Part shown: piece after piece, positions 5,162 through 5,841 of the stretch | Position numbering within the stretch: position 1 is the stretch's first letter | Layout: each line of letters starts with the position of its first letter | Assembly (NCBI GenBank): GCA_031275145.1 | Contig: JAISPE010000061.1 | Location: 1-5,841, forward strand | From: Prevotellaceae bacterium | GTDB taxonomy: Bacteria; Bacteroidota; Bacteroidia; Bacteroidales; UBA932 | Length of the DNA: 5,841 bases | Reading direction: 5' to 3' | The notes under the pieces: model-generated | Told to the model about the DNA's origin: nothing | Seen by the model: only the letters and a program-made list of their open reading frames with translations | Database searches by the model: none | Program-made: the position numbers and the translations under genes

Positions 5162-5841
5162 ATGTCAAAGAAATCTTTCTGGAAAATCTGGCTCAGGCTC
5201 AATGTCCTGACCAAAAACGTGGATAACGACTACATAGCCGAAATATCCACTGTGGGCAACACGCTGCACAATGAAGACATCGCGCAGCACATCGTAAAGG
5301 AACGGAGCGAATTTCGCTACGACACTATCCTTAGCATCCTCAACGGGCGCGACGTCATAGTGCGTGACGCCATACTGGGCGGCTCGTCGGTGCAGGATAG
5401 CAATATTCACATCATGCCCCGCATCACCGGCAACTGGATTGGCGCTGACCCGGTGTATGATTCGGCGGCGCACAAAATCACGGTGGACGCCACCCCGACC
5501 GTCGAGCTGCGGAAAGCGCTCGGAGACGTGGGCATAGAGATACTGGGCAAGAAAACCGACGGCGGCGCTGTCATCGGAATGGTAACCGACGTGCTGACAG
5601 GCAAAATCGACGGCACGGTTTCCGCCGGAGGCAATATCCTTATCACCGGCAGGAAAATCAAGATTACACCCGGCGACGATTCCGCGTTCGGCGTCTTCTT
5701 CGAGGACGAAAACGGCAACGGAATACCGCTCGACTATCCCATGGCGGAGAACAACCCGAAAAAGATTGTCTGCCGCGTGCCTGGCCGGTTGAGCGACGGA
5801 ACCTACACTCTGAAAATTGTTACACTCTATTCCAACGGCTC
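5162..5841 (+). CDS. HU-like DNA-binding domain / DUF4469 protein, 3' end outside the window
   Basis: 226 complete codons are visible and the frame runs off the right edge without a stop. Family members are, from memory, around 240-250 residues, so little is missing. Residues about 1-120 (ISTVGNTLHNEDIAQHIVKE, then the ITGNW and KITVDATPTVELRKAL segments) match the N-terminal HU/IHF-like DNA-binding domain of Bacteroidales proteins. Residues about 125-226 (EILGKKTDGGAVIGMVTDV, then TGKIDGT, ILITGRKIKI, SDGTYTLKIVTLYS) match the DUF4469 Ig-like C-terminal domain. The first residues (FWKIWLRLNVL) are not a signal peptide, so it is probably cytoplasmic. Function is unknown. A nucleoid or DNA-bridging role is only inferred from the fold. 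The codons favour G or C at third position more than the rest of the window (40 of 60 bases are G/C in 5461-5520). No TAnnTTTG lies in the gap before it. The start follows an A-rich leader (CAGATAAAATT). Confidence 0.85.
   Translation, partial: MSKKSFWKIWLRLNVLTKNVDNDYIAEISTVGNTLHNEDIAQHIVKERSEFRYDTILSILNGRDVIVRDAILGGSSVQDSNIHIMPRITGNWIGADPVYDSAAHKITVDATPTVELRKALGDVGIEILGKKTDGGAVIGMVTDVLTGKIDGTVSAGGNILITGRKIKITPGDDSAFGVFFEDENGNGIPLDYPMAENNPKKIVCRVPGRLSDGTYTLKIVTLYSNG

Noticed and set aside
5165..5718. Two minus-strand open frames of about 100 codons opposite the HU-like/DUF4469 gene
   Set aside because: They arise because the real gene is GC-rich, which lowers stop frequency on the opposite strand. 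Their translations are low-complexity and match no family.

Overview
The window reads as chromosomal DNA of a Bacteroidota member, most likely order Bacteroidales. Four things point there. Coding starts lack Shine-Dalgarno sites and sit in A-rich leaders. Exact matches to the Bacteroidota -7 promoter element TAnnTTTG precede most transcription units. The envelope proteins (small outer-membrane beta-barrel, TolC with YW..YY..LR..TL.DF C-terminus) are of Bacteroidota type. The last gene belongs to the Bacteroidales-typical HU-like/DUF4469 family. The species cannot be told from the sequence.

Layout. Bases 1-421 hold no convincing gene. They contain a run of small inverted repeats (about 222-390) and a possible leftward promoter near the left edge. 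Then come leftward units: an outer-membrane beta-barrel protein (422-1006), a tRNA-Pro(GGG) with its own promoter and intrinsic terminator (1155-1321), and a two-gene operon of trkA (start corrected to 3085) and a 4HBT-fold acyl-CoA thioesterase, joined by a 4-base ATGA overlap. A divergent intergenic region (3086-3350) carries promoters for both directions and three 10-bp-phased A-tracts. Rightward from it lies a TolC-family outer-membrane efflux protein. It has an odd 43-codon in-frame stretch before its signal peptide, and that stretch can also form an RNA hairpin. After TolC there is a 197-base gap holding a decayed C-terminal fragment of a TonB-dependent receptor. The last gene, an HU-like/DUF4469 protein, is cut by the right edge.

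How they fit together. TrkA would be the NAD(H)-sensing gate of a Trk potassium transporter, but its channel partner TrkH is not here. TolC would be the outer-membrane exit duct of an efflux pump, but no adaptor or inner-membrane pump follows it. The receptor remnant and the more GC-rich last gene suggest that the DNA right of TolC has been rearranged. I see no CRISPR array, intact insertion sequence, defence system or rRNA. The least explained parts are the hairpin cluster, the TolC leader and the rearranged junction at 4965-5161.
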